Positions 43,518 to 52,096 of a stretch of 64,000 bases of DNA are shown here, one piece after another. The DNA lies in NCBI GenBank assembly GCA_964490845.1, contig CAZBED010000003.1, positions 124,001 through 188,000 on the forward strand. The letters are read 5' to 3'. Positions within the stretch are counted from its first letter, which is position 1, and every line of letters begins with the position of its first letter. The position numbers and the translations under genes were made by a program. This stretch comes from JADJSS01 sp964490845 (GTDB lineage: Bacteria; Bacteroidota; Bacteroidia; Chitinophagales; JADIYW01). Under the pieces are notes generated by a model. That model made no database searches. It was not told the origin of the DNA and saw nothing but the letters and a program-made list of their open reading frames with translations.

Positions 43518-45161
43518 CTATTTTTTAGCCGTTAGCATGGATTTATAGACAGCTGAATCGGATAACACATCTATAGCTTTCCGGACATCCAGGTCATCCT
43601 TTAAACTATTGGCAATTCTCCCTTTTTCATATTTATAACGGCTTACAATCTCCTGCTCAAGGATACGTTTTATTTCCGGTTTAAATTTGGATAAATCCTT
43701 CGACTTGTCATGTTTTACTTTTTCTTCCAGTTCTGTAATTACCTTTTGTACATCATCTGAATAGTTGTCATCTTTGACCGTCTTCTTTAAATCTTTTAGT
43801 TTCAATTCACTCGGAGTGGTGTATTCATATTCTTTTCCTTTCAGAAAATCGACAAACTGATTGTATTCTTCATCGGTAATGGAAAACTGGCTGCTGTCCC
43901 TTAACTCTTTATGCTGATATTTGTACTGATTGGCAAAATGAAAAATGTGATTGTTCGAATATAATGCGATGGTTATCGGGGCAACTTTCATTTCGTCCGT
44001 TTTGATATCCGGTTCAATACCGGCTCCGTCTTTCACTATTCTGCCTGTTTTTGTTTTAAACTCCTTTCTCAGTGAATCCGCCAGCGCGCTGGCGCTGCCG
44101 TCCGTATTTCTGTGCGAATAATCGATTCGCTGGATACAACGTCCGCTTGGAATATAATATTTGGAAATAGTCACCTTTAGTTTGGATTTATAAGCAACAG
44201 GTTTGGTGACCTGCACCAACCCTTTTCCATAAGTGTTTTGTCCTATAATAACGCCTCTGTCCAAATCCTGTATCGAGCCGGAAACTATTTCCGAAGCCGA
44301 TGCGGAGCCTTCATCCGTCAGTACGGCCAGCGGTATCTCCGTATCAACAGGTTTACCGGTAGTGGCATACTGCATGTTGGCTTCCTGTATCTTGCCCTTG
44401 GTATTTACAATATTAACTCCTTTGTCTACAAACGTATTGCAAATATTGATGGCCTCATTCAACAGGCCTCCTCCGTTTCCACGCAAATCGAGGATAACAC
44501 CTGTCAGCTGCGGATTCTTTTTTAATTCCTTTAACGCATCTTGAACCTCTGTTGAAGCATTATCCGTAAAACTGGTCAGTTTGATATAACCAATCTTACT
44601 GTTAACCATGCCAAAGTAAGGTACATTTTCCAAACGTATCTCTTCTCTGTTGAACGATATCGTTTTCTCTTCATTGGAAATGGCCTTGCGGATTTTCACC
44701 GTTATTTTCGTGCCGGGTTCTCCTTTCAGCAACTGGCTTACTTCATCAGAATTATATTTCGTGGCTACTTTACCGTTTATCTCCAGAATGGCGTCTCCCG
44801 CTTCCAGTCCTGCTTTTTGTGCCGGATATCCTTCATACGGATCGGTAATGATTACATAATCTCCCATCTTGGCAATACGCGCACCAATTCCCCCATATTT
44901 TCCGGTCGTCTGCAACTGATATTCATCCAGATCTGCACCGGTAATATAGTTGGTAAACGGATCCAGGCCATCCAGCATCTTATTAATACCATCGGTCATC
45001 AGTTTATTCGGATCAATATCATCAACGTAGTAGTTATTCAGTTCTTTATATAACTGTGTAAATAACTCCATGTTCTTAGCAATCTCGAAATAACGGTCTT
45101 TATCCGCGGCATGAGTATGGAGAATTAAACAGAGACATAAAATAGTGAAGAGTCTTTTCAT
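43518..45161 (-). CDS. S41-family C-terminal processing peptidase
   Basis: 547 residues. Signal peptide (ending HTHAAD), a PDZ domain (about 85-165), then the S41 protease core with LRGNGGGLLNEAI, TDEGSASASEIVSGS (the nucleophile Ser region), and NTYGKGLVQ (the catalytic Lys). It degrades or trims periplasmic proteins after binding C-terminal tails by the PDZ domain. Similar to CtpA/Prc. It sits next to yidD and tsaB; in many Bacteroidota it also sits next to rnpA. Confidence 0.92.
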   Translation of the reverse strand: MKRLFTILCLCLILHTHAADKDRYFEIAKNMELFTQLYKELNNYYVDDIDPNKLMTDGINKMLDGLDPFTNYITGADLDEYQLQTTGKYGGIGARIAKMGDYVIITDPYEGYPAQKAGLEAGDAILEINGKVATKYNSDEVSQLLKGEPGTKITVKIRKAISNEEKTISFNREEIRLENVPYFGMVNSKIGYIKLTSFTDNASTEVQDALKELKKNPQLTGVILDLRGNGGGLLNEAINICNTFVDKGVNIVNTKGKIQEANMQYATTGKPVDTEIPLAVLTDEGSASASEIVSGSIQDLDRGVIIGQNTYGKGLVQVTKPVAYKSKLKVTISKYYIPSGRCIQRIDYSHRNTDGSASALADSLRKEFKTKTGRIVKDGAGIEPDIKTDEMKVAPITIALYSNNHIFHFANQYKYQHKELRDSSQFSITDEEYNQFVDFLKGKEYEYTTPSELKLKDLKKTVKDDNYSDDVQKVITELEEKVKHDKSKDLSKFKPEIKRILEQEIVSRYKYEKGRIANSLKDDLDVRKAIDVLSDSAVYKSMLTAKK

Positions 45162-45241
45162 GGGTATAGTATATTACTTTTTTGTTAGAACTTAAAACTA
45201 CTAAAAATAGTTTTGCTCAATGGTTAAAAAATATCAATTAT

Positions 45242-45475
45242 TCAAGGGACAGGGTCATACCCACTGCCACCCCAAGGATGGCAGGATAAGATTCTTTTTA
45301 CCGCAAGGTAGCCACCTTTAAACAAACCGTGTTTCTGCAATGCCTGAATGGCATAGGTGGAACAGGAAGGCTGGTAACGGCATTTGCTTGCTCCCAACAA
45401 CGGCGAAACAGAGTACTTGTATAGCTGGATAAGCAGTACAAAGGGGAAAATCAATATTTTTCTTAAAATGGACAT
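45242..45475 (-). CDS. yidD: Membrane protein insertion efficiency factor YidD
   Basis: 77 residues, the normal size. N-terminal amphipathic helix, then CRYQPSCSTYAIQAL and the C-terminal ILSCHPWGGSGYDPVP are the family signatures. YidD helps YidC-dependent membrane insertion and usually sits between rnpA and yidC. Here it is 81 bp upstream of the S41 gene and separated from rnpA by an opposite-strand gene. Confidence 0.95.
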   Translation of the reverse strand: MSILRKILIFPFVLLIQLYKYSVSPLLGASKCRYQPSCSTYAIQALQKHGLFKGGYLAVKRILSCHPWGGSGYDPVP

Positions 45476-45530
45476 TTATACAAAAATCAATGGAATTAAT
45501 TGATTATCTGTGAAATAAAACAAAAAAACA

Positions 45531-47231
45531 ATGACATATAAAAAAGATAGCGCTCAATTTGTCTTTGAATCTCCCACAAATTATATTGAACTTTACTGGG
45601 TGAGAAAACTGCTGCTTATTGTATACACATGTTTGATGCCTTTACTTTCTATGGGGCAGTTAACTCAATATGTCAATGGTTTTGATTACAAAAATATAAA
45701 TACTCAATCATTTATTCCTATGACAGGTTGGAATAATAATCAGAAACACATCTTGACGATATTAAAACACAGTTTTGAATTACAGGAAATCATCAGTCAC
45801 CCAACGGACACATTATTCATCTGGAATTCATTGATAGGAATAAAAAGCATCTACACTAAAGACTCCTTATTGCTATGTTTTATCAGGCCGGCTGACGAAG
45901 TGAAACGCCCCTGTATCTTACTGACACATGGCAACAATGCCAAATACAGAAGCAGCTGGAGCGAACTCATGAACTTTTACGCAATTGACCTTGCCATGCG
46001 CGGTTATTGTGTGGCGTACTATGAAAATCCAAGCAGTTTTGAAGCAAAAGAAATCTCTGCAACACTTAATGATGATGACAGCCATTTGCTGGCAAATGCG
46101 CGCAATGCTTTTTACAACGGATTTCAATCCGCCGTAGCCGCCAATATCTATGTCAAACATCATGCTGCACTGTATCACATAGATACTACCAGGCTTTTTG
46201 CCGGAGGCTATAGTTTTGGAGCATTTCTGTCATTGATGATGGCAACAGCCGATGCGGGTAAAAATTTCACAGACACCCTTTTTAACCGTCAGGGGAAATT
46301 CACGGCAAAATCTATCTATAACGACCCTTATACAAAAAATATCCGAAACGCATTCAGTATAGGCGGAGGATTACCCAAAGATGACACTATTGCAGATAAT
46401 AACAGCAAGATGGGGGAATTTTTAGACTCGGAGGAAACGGATTTATCCTTCTTGTTTTTTCATGGAAGAACAGACAATTTTGTGTCCTTCGATTTAACCA
46501 AGTTTTCCGACACTCTGGAAGACCCTGCTTACTTCTGGGGTGAAGGGCCGCGTGCACTGATGAATAAAATTGAAGAACATCATTACCCTGTCGCATCCAG
46601 ATTATTTGTCAACTGCAGGGGCGGGCATTCATTCCTTACATCTGTCTGCGGCTACAGCAATCCGTATTGCCTGCCTCAGTGGCAATGGCAGTATCTGCTG
46701 GCACCGCCGAATGAACTGTCAAACACCAGCACCTATTTTCAGGATGCCTACCGCGATACCTTATTGCATTACATCGCCTATATGCATACACAAATACACG
46801 ACGTGGATGGTGTAATCTGCGATTTTCTCCAGCCGGCGATAACCGGCAACCCTTCAGTTTTTCCAACGGCTGTATATTATATTCAGCCAACCGATTCCTT
46901 CACCTATGCCCGGCCGGAAGGGTACTATACACTGAGGACAAGGGATTGCGAAGGAAATGTAATTGTCATTAGCAGCTTACATGAAAACAGCAGCGCAGAT
47001 GCAATGCTTAGAATATATCCTAATCCCACTAACGGGCAACTGACTATAGAGAGTCGAAAAGCGATACGTCAGATAACCCTTTATTCATTATTGGGCGAAC
47101 AGTTACAACAAATCAACTACCCGGAACAGCAACCCTATATTGATCTGAGCCACCTGGAATCAGGACAATACCTGCTGAATATCTCGCTCAGCGACCGGAT
47201 TATTTCGAAGAAGGTAAGTGTATTTCATTAA
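45531..47231 (+). CDS. T9SS-exported alpha/beta hydrolase-like protein
   Basis: 566 residues. The signal peptide is best read from GTG 45600 (VRKLLLIVYTCLMPLLSMGQ), though ATG 45531 is also open. An alpha/beta hydrolase-like core has the nucleophile elbow GGYSFGAF (Ser228) and an upstream CILLTHGN, with a His near 366 (GGHSFL). The C-terminal 80 residues are a type A T9SS sorting domain (RIYPNPTNGQLTIE). Expect cleavage and release or anchoring on the cell surface. The end overlaps rnpA by 32 bp in the opposite direction. It divides rnpA from yidD. Confidence 0.8.
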   Translation: MTYKKDSAQFVFESPTNYIELYWVRKLLLIVYTCLMPLLSMGQLTQYVNGFDYKNINTQSFIPMTGWNNNQKHILTILKHSFELQEIISHPTDTLFIWNSLIGIKSIYTKDSLLLCFIRPADEVKRPCILLTHGNNAKYRSSWSELMNFYAIDLAMRGYCVAYYENPSSFEAKEISATLNDDDSHLLANARNAFYNGFQSAVAANIYVKHHAALYHIDTTRLFAGGYSFGAFLSLMMATADAGKNFTDTLFNRQGKFTAKSIYNDPYTKNIRNAFSIGGGLPKDDTIADNNSKMGEFLDSEETDLSFLFFHGRTDNFVSFDLTKFSDTLEDPAYFWGEGPRALMNKIEEHHYPVASRLFVNCRGGHSFLTSVCGYSNPYCLPQWQWQYLLAPPNELSNTSTYFQDAYRDTLLHYIAYMHTQIHDVDGVICDFLQPAITGNPSVFPTAVYYIQPTDSFTYARPEGYYTLRTRDCEGNVIVISSLHENSSADAMLRIYPNPTNGQLTIESRKAIRQITLYSLLGEQLQQINYPEQQPYIDLSHLESGQYLLNISLSDRIISKKVSVFH

Positions 47232-47619
47232 GCAAACGTTGCATCAGTTGCGTTACAGCGGCATCCACCTCATTACATGATTTTATCTCCTTAGCCTGGT
47301 AGCTCAGCAAAAACATCATTTGCCGGTGCTGGGTAGCCAGTTGTTCATGAATGGCTGGTTTTTGCAGACGGACACTCTCTCTCATCAGGCGTTTGAGGCG
47401 GTTTCTGTCGGGGGAGTTAGGAAACAGTTTCCTGGAGACCGTAAATGCAAATTGCGCCGGAAAGGCGCAATTCAATTCACTCTGTTTATAATAAATTCTT
47501 AGTGTCGGATTTTGTACAAAGGTTTTTTCGCTGAAGAGTAAATCAAGTAATTTTTTACTTTTCAGACGTTCGTCTTTGGTGAAGGTAAGCCGTATATGTT
47601 TATCTGTTCCAGCTATTAT
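47200..47619 (-). CDS. rnpA: Ribonuclease P protein component, start codon unclear
   Basis: RnpA is the protein part of RNase P, which matures the 5' ends of tRNAs. The core RLKSKKLLDLLF (N-terminal), FTVSRKLFPNSPDRN and RNRLKRLMRES matches the family well. The open frame runs from a TGA at 47635-47637 to the stop at 47200. It has no ATG, GTG or TTG before TTG 47475, which would remove about 48 conserved residues. ATA at 47617-47619 overlaps the rpmH stop (ATAA, mimicking the usual ATGA) and would give a normal 139 residues. A rare AUA start or a base error is possible. Its stop end overlaps the T9SS hydrolase gene. Confidence 0.82.
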   Translation of the reverse strand: MIAGTDKHIRLTFTKDERLKSKKLLDLLFSEKTFVQNPTLRIYYKQSELNCAFPAQFAFTVSRKLFPNSPDRNRLKRLMRESVRLQKPAIHEQLATQHRQMMFLLSYQAKEIKSCNEVDAAVTQLMQRLLNEIHLPSSK

Positions 47620-47771
47620 TTTCCTTTTCTTTCGTCAGAAATAGATAATTTTTTTCTGCCTTTAGCTCTACGCGCGTTCAACACGGCTCTGCCGCCTTTC
47701 GTTTTCATACGCTCACGGAAACCATGCTTATTCTTTCTTTTTCTTACCGATGGTTGAAACGTTCTTTTCAT
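47616..47771 (-). CDS. rpmH: 50S ribosomal protein L34
   Basis: 51 residues starting MKRTFQPSVRKRKNKHGF and continuing FRERMKTKGGRAVLNARR with an Arg/Lys-rich C-terminus, exactly the L34 pattern. It is a short structural protein of the large subunit. Upstream of rnpA in the classical rpmH-rnpA order; its TAA stop overlaps the possible AUA start of rnpA. Confidence 0.97.
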   Translation of the reverse strand: MKRTFQPSVRKRKNKHGFRERMKTKGGRAVLNARRAKGRKKLSISDERKGK

Positions 47772-47777
47772 CTTATT

Positions 47778-47809
47778 AATTTGAAAATTTGAAAATTTGA
47801 AAATTTGAA
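47778..47809. repeat. Tandem octamer repeat upstream of rpmH
   Basis: AATTTGAA four times in a row, starting 7 bp from the rpmH start codon and lying within its untranslated leader or promoter. Confidence 0.85.
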
Positions 47810-47975
47810 AATGACTTTATTCTCAAATTTTTGGAATGCGAAGATACGATTTAATTTGAAAAATGGAGAATGAATCCATTTGAAAATGCTTTTTTTCCAT
47901 AGAAAATCAATGATTTAACTATTTGGAAAACTCATTCACGAGACATAGCAGGCTAATCTCCTAATTATCAAATCT

Positions 47976-49574
47976 TTATCGGTTCATCGTCATCAGGAAT
48001 TCTTCGTTGCTTCGGGTACCTTTCATCTGCTGCAACAGGAATTTCATAGATTCTTCCGCAGTCATATCCGCTAAGTGGTTACGCAGTACCCACATTTTCT
48101 GTAAAGCATCTTTATCTAACAATAAATCATCACGGCGGGTGGAAGACGAAATCACGTCGATAGCCGGGAATATACGTTTGTTGGACAATTTGCGCTCCAG
48201 CTGCAATTCCATGTTACCGGTTCCCTTAAATTCTTCAAAAATGACCTCGTCCATCTTGGAGCCGGTTTCTGTCAGCGCCGTAGCAATAATAGTCAACGAA
48301 CCGCCATTTTCAATATTCCTGGCTGCACCGAAGAATTGTTTTGGTTTGTGCAAGGCATTTGCTTCCACACCACCGGATAGCACCTTTCCGGAAGATGGCG
48401 CCACTGTGTTGTGTGCACGCGCCAGACGTGTTATGGAATCCAGCAGGATAACCACATCGTGTCCGCACTCCACCAAGCGTTTTGCTTTTTGCAGCACAAT
48501 ATTCGATACTTTCACATGTCTGTCAGCGGGCTCATCAAAGGTAGAAGCTACCACCTCCGCGTTTACACTTCGTTGCATATCCGTTACCTCTTCAGGGCGT
48601 TCATCTATAAGCAAGATAATCAGATATACTTCCGGGTGATTTTTGGCTATGGAGTTGGCGATATCTTTCAGCAACATCGTCTTACCTGTTTTTGGCTGCG
48701 CAACAATCATACCACGCTGTCCTTTGCCTATGGGCGTAAACAAATCAACCACACGGGTGGAATAATTGGTGGCATCCTGGAATAAATCCAGTTTTTCCTG
48801 CGGGAATAACGGCGTCAGGTAATCGAACGGGATTCTGTCCCTGATCTCCTGTGGTGATTTACCATTAATAACTTCTACCTTCAACAAGGCGAAATATTTT
48901 TCTCCTTCTTTTGGGGGACGGATAGAGCCCACTATCGTATCTCCTGTTTTTAATCCCATTAATTTAATCTGGGACGGTGAAACATAAACATCATCGGGAG
49001 AAGACAAGTAATTGTAATCTGATGAACGCAGGAAGCCATAACCCTCCGGAATGATTTCCAATACGCCCTCGCCTAATATCACCCCATCTAAATCTATATT
49101 AAATTCCACCTTTCTTTCTTCCGGCAACGGAGAATCGTTTAGTTCTTCCGTTACCTGTTCTCTGCGCACCGGAGAGGGAACAGCAGTATGCTCCACTTCT
49201 TTTTTCTTTGTCTCAAAAGAAGGCAATTCCGTAGCGGATATCATCTCTTCTTTGGCATGTTCCGCATGCATCGCATTTCTATCCGAAAATGGATTTTCTT
49301 TGGCTTTCTTTTGCGGCACCACTTTTTCGGCCACTTTACGCGGAATGCGCACCCGCTCTCTCTTCGCCTTTGGCTGTTCTTCTTCGGTAGCCTCTGTATT
49401 TACTACCGTTTCTTCTTCTTCATTTGGCTCTTGCATATCTTGTTTTTTTAGAATAAGCTCAATTAATTCTGGTTTTTTGGATTTGGCAATCTTTGCCTTT
49501 GGTATCAGCAGCTTCTCAGCAATTTCTTTCAATTCAGGGAGTAACATTTCTGTTAACAGGGAAATATCGTACAT
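47976..49574 (-). CDS. rho: Transcription termination factor Rho
   Basis: 532 residues. Order: N-terminal Rho_N helix (MYDISLLTEMLLPELKEIAE), a charged and disordered insertion (about 45-150), the RNA-binding cold-shock domain with GYGFLRSSDYNYL, and the hexameric ATPase with P-loop AQPKTGKTMLLKD and Walker B VILLDSITRLARA. The Bacteroidota-type insertion explains the length above the 419 of E. coli Rho. Rho may matter here, since many convergent junctions in the window lack intrinsic terminators. Confidence 0.97.
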   Translation of the reverse strand: MYDISLLTEMLLPELKEIAEKLLIPKAKIAKSKKPELIELILKKQDMQEPNEEEETVVNTEATEEEQPKAKRERVRIPRKVAEKVVPQKKAKENPFSDRNAMHAEHAKEEMISATELPSFETKKKEVEHTAVPSPVRREQVTEELNDSPLPEERKVEFNIDLDGVILGEGVLEIIPEGYGFLRSSDYNYLSSPDDVYVSPSQIKLMGLKTGDTIVGSIRPPKEGEKYFALLKVEVINGKSPQEIRDRIPFDYLTPLFPQEKLDLFQDATNYSTRVVDLFTPIGKGQRGMIVAQPKTGKTMLLKDIANSIAKNHPEVYLIILLIDERPEEVTDMQRSVNAEVVASTFDEPADRHVKVSNIVLQKAKRLVECGHDVVILLDSITRLARAHNTVAPSSGKVLSGGVEANALHKPKQFFGAARNIENGGSLTIIATALTETGSKMDEVIFEEFKGTGNMELQLERKLSNKRIFPAIDVISSSTRRDDLLLDKDALQKMWVLRNHLADMTAEESMKFLLQQMKGTRSNEEFLMTMNR

Positions 49575-49757
49575 ACGTCGAACTGGTTAGGTTGGAAAAA
49601 TGAAAAACATTAAGGCAGTGGATTATAGAATCGTTCGTTGAAATTGGTCAATAAATCTTGTGGAAATTTGATTGATACTGCAAATAAACAACTTTTTTAG
49701 CAAAATCGCATGGTTTATGTTACTTTTTTTTGAAAAATACCCATTTAAACAGGCACA

Positions 49758-49790
49758 TTTACGGTAAGCCGACTGCAATTTCTATCTTTG
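49758..49790 (+). promoter_or_regulatory. Promoter of serS
   Basis: TTTA at 49758-49761, a 21-bp spacer and TATCTTTG at 49783-49790, an exact -7 match. The start codon follows 22 bp further on. Confidence 0.6.
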
Positions 49791-49811
49791 TAGCACAATA
49801 CCAACGACAAG

Positions 49812-51083
49812 ATGCTTACCATTGACCAATTACGAAAAGATCCGACGTTTGCCAAAGAACGATTAGCGCACAAACACTTTAAGGAACTACAGTTTGTAGA
49901 TGAAATTATCGTGCTGGACGACCAACGAAAAGCTTCCAAATCCAGACTGGATGACTTTCTGGCCCAAAGGAATGCTTTATCAAAAGAGATTGGCATTTTG
50001 ATGAAGGAAGGAAAAAAAGAAGAGGCAGAAGCACAGAAAAATAAAATAGCCGCCATCAAGGAAGAAGCAGATGTTTTAGAGGCAAAGGTGGCGGATACCG
50101 AAGCGCAAATTTTCGAACGGCTGGTACAGCTGCCGAATTTTCCGAACAGTATTGTGCCAAAAGGTAAAACACCTGAAGAAAATGAAATTGCCTTTGCGGT
50201 TAAAGAAATTACCGAACTGCCGGAAACGGCCTTACCACATTGGGATTTGGCCAAAAAATTCGACCTTATTGATTTTGAACTCGGCAATAAACTAACGGGT
50301 GCCGGATTTCCGGTATACAAAGGCAAAGGAGCCGCATTGCAGCGCGCCTTAATTACTTTCTTTTTAGATAAAGCCATTGAAGCGGGCTATCAGGAAGTAC
50401 AGGTACCGCACATGGTGAACAAAGATTCAGCATTTGCTACCGGCCAGTTGCCTGACAAAGAAGGACAAATGTATCATGCCACCATGGATGATTTTTATTT
50501 GATTCCGACTGCGGAAGTACCTATCACCAACATTTACCGCGATGAGATTATAGATGAGAAATCACTGCCAATTAAGAATGTTGGTTATACGCCCTGCTTC
50601 CGCAGGGAAGCCGGCAGTTATGGCAAAGACGTGCGCGGACTGAACCGTTTGCACCAGTTCGACAAAGTAGAAATCGTGCGCATTGAAAAACCGGAGCATT
50701 CATATACCGCACTAAGCGAGATGCTGAAACATGTGGAGGGATTATTGCAGGCATTAGAGCTTCCTTACAGAATTCTGCGTTTATGCGGCGGTGACATGAC
50801 GTTCTCTTCTGCGCTGACGTATGATTTTGAAGTATTTTCCGCAGCACAAAAACGATGGCTGGAAGTAAGTTCCGTTTCAAACTTTGAAACTTTTCAAGCG
50901 AACCGCCTGAAGCTGCGTATCAAAGATGCCGACAACAAAAAGACACTGGCGCATACCTTAAACGGCAGTGCTCTCGCATTGCCCCGAATACTCGCCAGCT
51001 TACTGGAAAATCATCAGACGGAAAATGGAATCAGGATACCGAAAGCATTGGTGCCGTATACCAGGTTTGAACTTATTTCGTAA
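49812..51083 (+). CDS. serS: Seryl-tRNA synthetase
   Basis: 423 residues, normal for SerRS, which charges tRNA-Ser (and tRNA-Sec). The N-terminal long antiparallel coiled coil (about 30-100) contacts the tRNA extra arm. The class II core has CFRREAGSYGKDVRGLNRLHQF (motif 2) and ending NGSALALPRILASLLENHQ (motif 3). Start ATG at 49812 after a good promoter. The toxin-antitoxin pair follows. Confidence 0.97.
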   Translation: MLTIDQLRKDPTFAKERLAHKHFKELQFVDEIIVLDDQRKASKSRLDDFLAQRNALSKEIGILMKEGKKEEAEAQKNKIAAIKEEADVLEAKVADTEAQIFERLVQLPNFPNSIVPKGKTPEENEIAFAVKEITELPETALPHWDLAKKFDLIDFELGNKLTGAGFPVYKGKGAALQRALITFFLDKAIEAGYQEVQVPHMVNKDSAFATGQLPDKEGQMYHATMDDFYLIPTAEVPITNIYRDEIIDEKSLPIKNVGYTPCFRREAGSYGKDVRGLNRLHQFDKVEIVRIEKPEHSYTALSEMLKHVEGLLQALELPYRILRLCGGDMTFSSALTYDFEVFSAAQKRWLEVSSVSNFETFQANRLKLRIKDADNKKTLAHTLNGSALALPRILASLLENHQTENGIRIPKALVPYTRFELIS

Positions 51084-51127
51084 AGCAAGAATGAACTTAT
51101 TTTTATGTATTTTTGTTTACAAAACGA

Positions 51128-51430
51128 ATGGATTTCTTACAAAAAAACACTGCCCAGCTTAAGCAACTTTGTAAAAGTTACAAAGTGAAGAATCTATATG
51201 CGTTTGGTTCTGTACTGACCAATAGATTTGATGAAAATAGTGACGTGGATTTATTGGTAACTTTTGATAGCGTTTCGTTGGATAATTATGCAGATAATTA
51301 TTATGATTTAAAATTTTCTTTAGAAAAATTATTAAACAGAGAGATAGATTTACTGGAAGAAAAAGCCATTAAAAATCCTTATCTTAAAAAAAATATCGAC
51401 GAACATAAAAAAATAATTTATGCTGCCTGA
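51128..51430 (+). CDS. mntA: MntA-like nucleotidyltransferase antitoxin
   Basis: 100 residues from ATG 51128 (an earlier in-frame ATG is at 51113). Nucleotidyltransferase fold with GS (27-28), ten residues, then D39-x-D41, the GSX10DXD signature, plus a third Asp in REIDLLEEK. In MntA-HepT pairs this protein adds AMP units to a Tyr of the toxin to silence it. It lies upstream of the HEPN gene and overlaps it by 11 bp. Confidence 0.88.
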   Translation: MDFLQKNTAQLKQLCKSYKVKNLYAFGSVLTNRFDENSDVDLLVTFDSVSLDNYADNYYDLKFSLEKLLNREIDLLEEKAIKNPYLKKNIDEHKKIIYAA

Positions 51431-51758
51431 GAATATAAAAACATGGCTGTATGATATTATAAATGCGATCGAAGAAATAGATTCCTTCTTTGAAAACAAC
51501 CCAAGATCATTTTCTGAATTCACCGGTGATATAAAAACAAAACGAGCTGTAGAGAGAAATTTAGAAATTATTGGGGAGGCTGTTGCCCGAATAAAGAAAC
51601 AAGAGGCTGATTTCTCATTGGCAAATGACAGAAAAATAATTGATACCAGAAACAGGATTGCTCATGGTTACGATACCGTTTCTGATGATATAATCTGGAG
51701 TATTATTATCAATCATTTGCCATTATTAAAAACTGAAGTTCAAAATTTATTAGCATGA
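51420..51758 (+). CDS. hepT: HepT-like HEPN-domain toxin
   Basis: 112 residues. Helical HEPN domain (DUF86) with the RX4HXY motif at Arg77-His82-Tyr84 (RNRIAHGY), the RNase site and the target Tyr. HepT toxins cut RNA, and MntA neutralises them by AMPylating the Tyr. The stop overlaps the next gene (ATGA). Confidence 0.88.
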   Translation: MLPENIKTWLYDIINAIEEIDSFFENNPRSFSEFTGDIKTKRAVERNLEIIGEAVARIKKQEADFSLANDRKIIDTRNRIAHGYDTVSDDIIWSIIINHLPLLKTEVQNLLA

Positions 51759-52081
51759 TATCCATCTCCGAAAAAGCAAAAGAGCGCGTATTGAAGATGT
51801 GGGAAGAAGACCATCTTTCCCCGAATCATTTCGTGCGTGTTTCCGTCACGAGCGGCGGTTGCAGCGGACTGACGTATAACATGAAATTTGACGACCAGCA
51901 GCAACCGTCGGATGAAGTCTTTGAAGACAAAGGTATCAAACTCGTGGTAGACCCAAAAAGCATCCTGTATTTATTGGGAACCGAATTGGATTTTTCAGAA
52001 GGACTGGATGGGAAAGGATTTTACTTCAACAATCCGAATGCAGCCCGTACCTGCAGCTGCGGGGAAAGTTTTAGTTTGTAA
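51755..52081 (+). CDS. IscA/HesB/ErpA-type iron-sulfur assembly protein
   Basis: 108 residues. The three conserved Cys are in SGGCSGLTYNM and in CSCGESF near the end. A-type carriers transfer Fe-S clusters to target proteins. ATGA-coupled to hepT, so the toxin-antitoxin pair has inserted into, or forms part of, this operon with serS. Convergent with pheS. Confidence 0.9.
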   Translation: MISISEKAKERVLKMWEEDHLSPNHFVRVSVTSGGCSGLTYNMKFDDQQQPSDEVFEDKGIKLVVDPKSILYLLGTELDFSEGLDGKGFYFNNPNAARTCSCGESFSL

Positions 52082-52096
52082 TCTTCATTATTACTC

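Noticed and set aside
47200..47771. Possible replication origin at rpmH-rnpA
   Set aside because: The rpmH-rnpA pair lies near oriC in many bacteria, but no dnaA or dnaN, and no cluster of DnaA boxes, is visible here, and in Bacteroidota the link is often absent.
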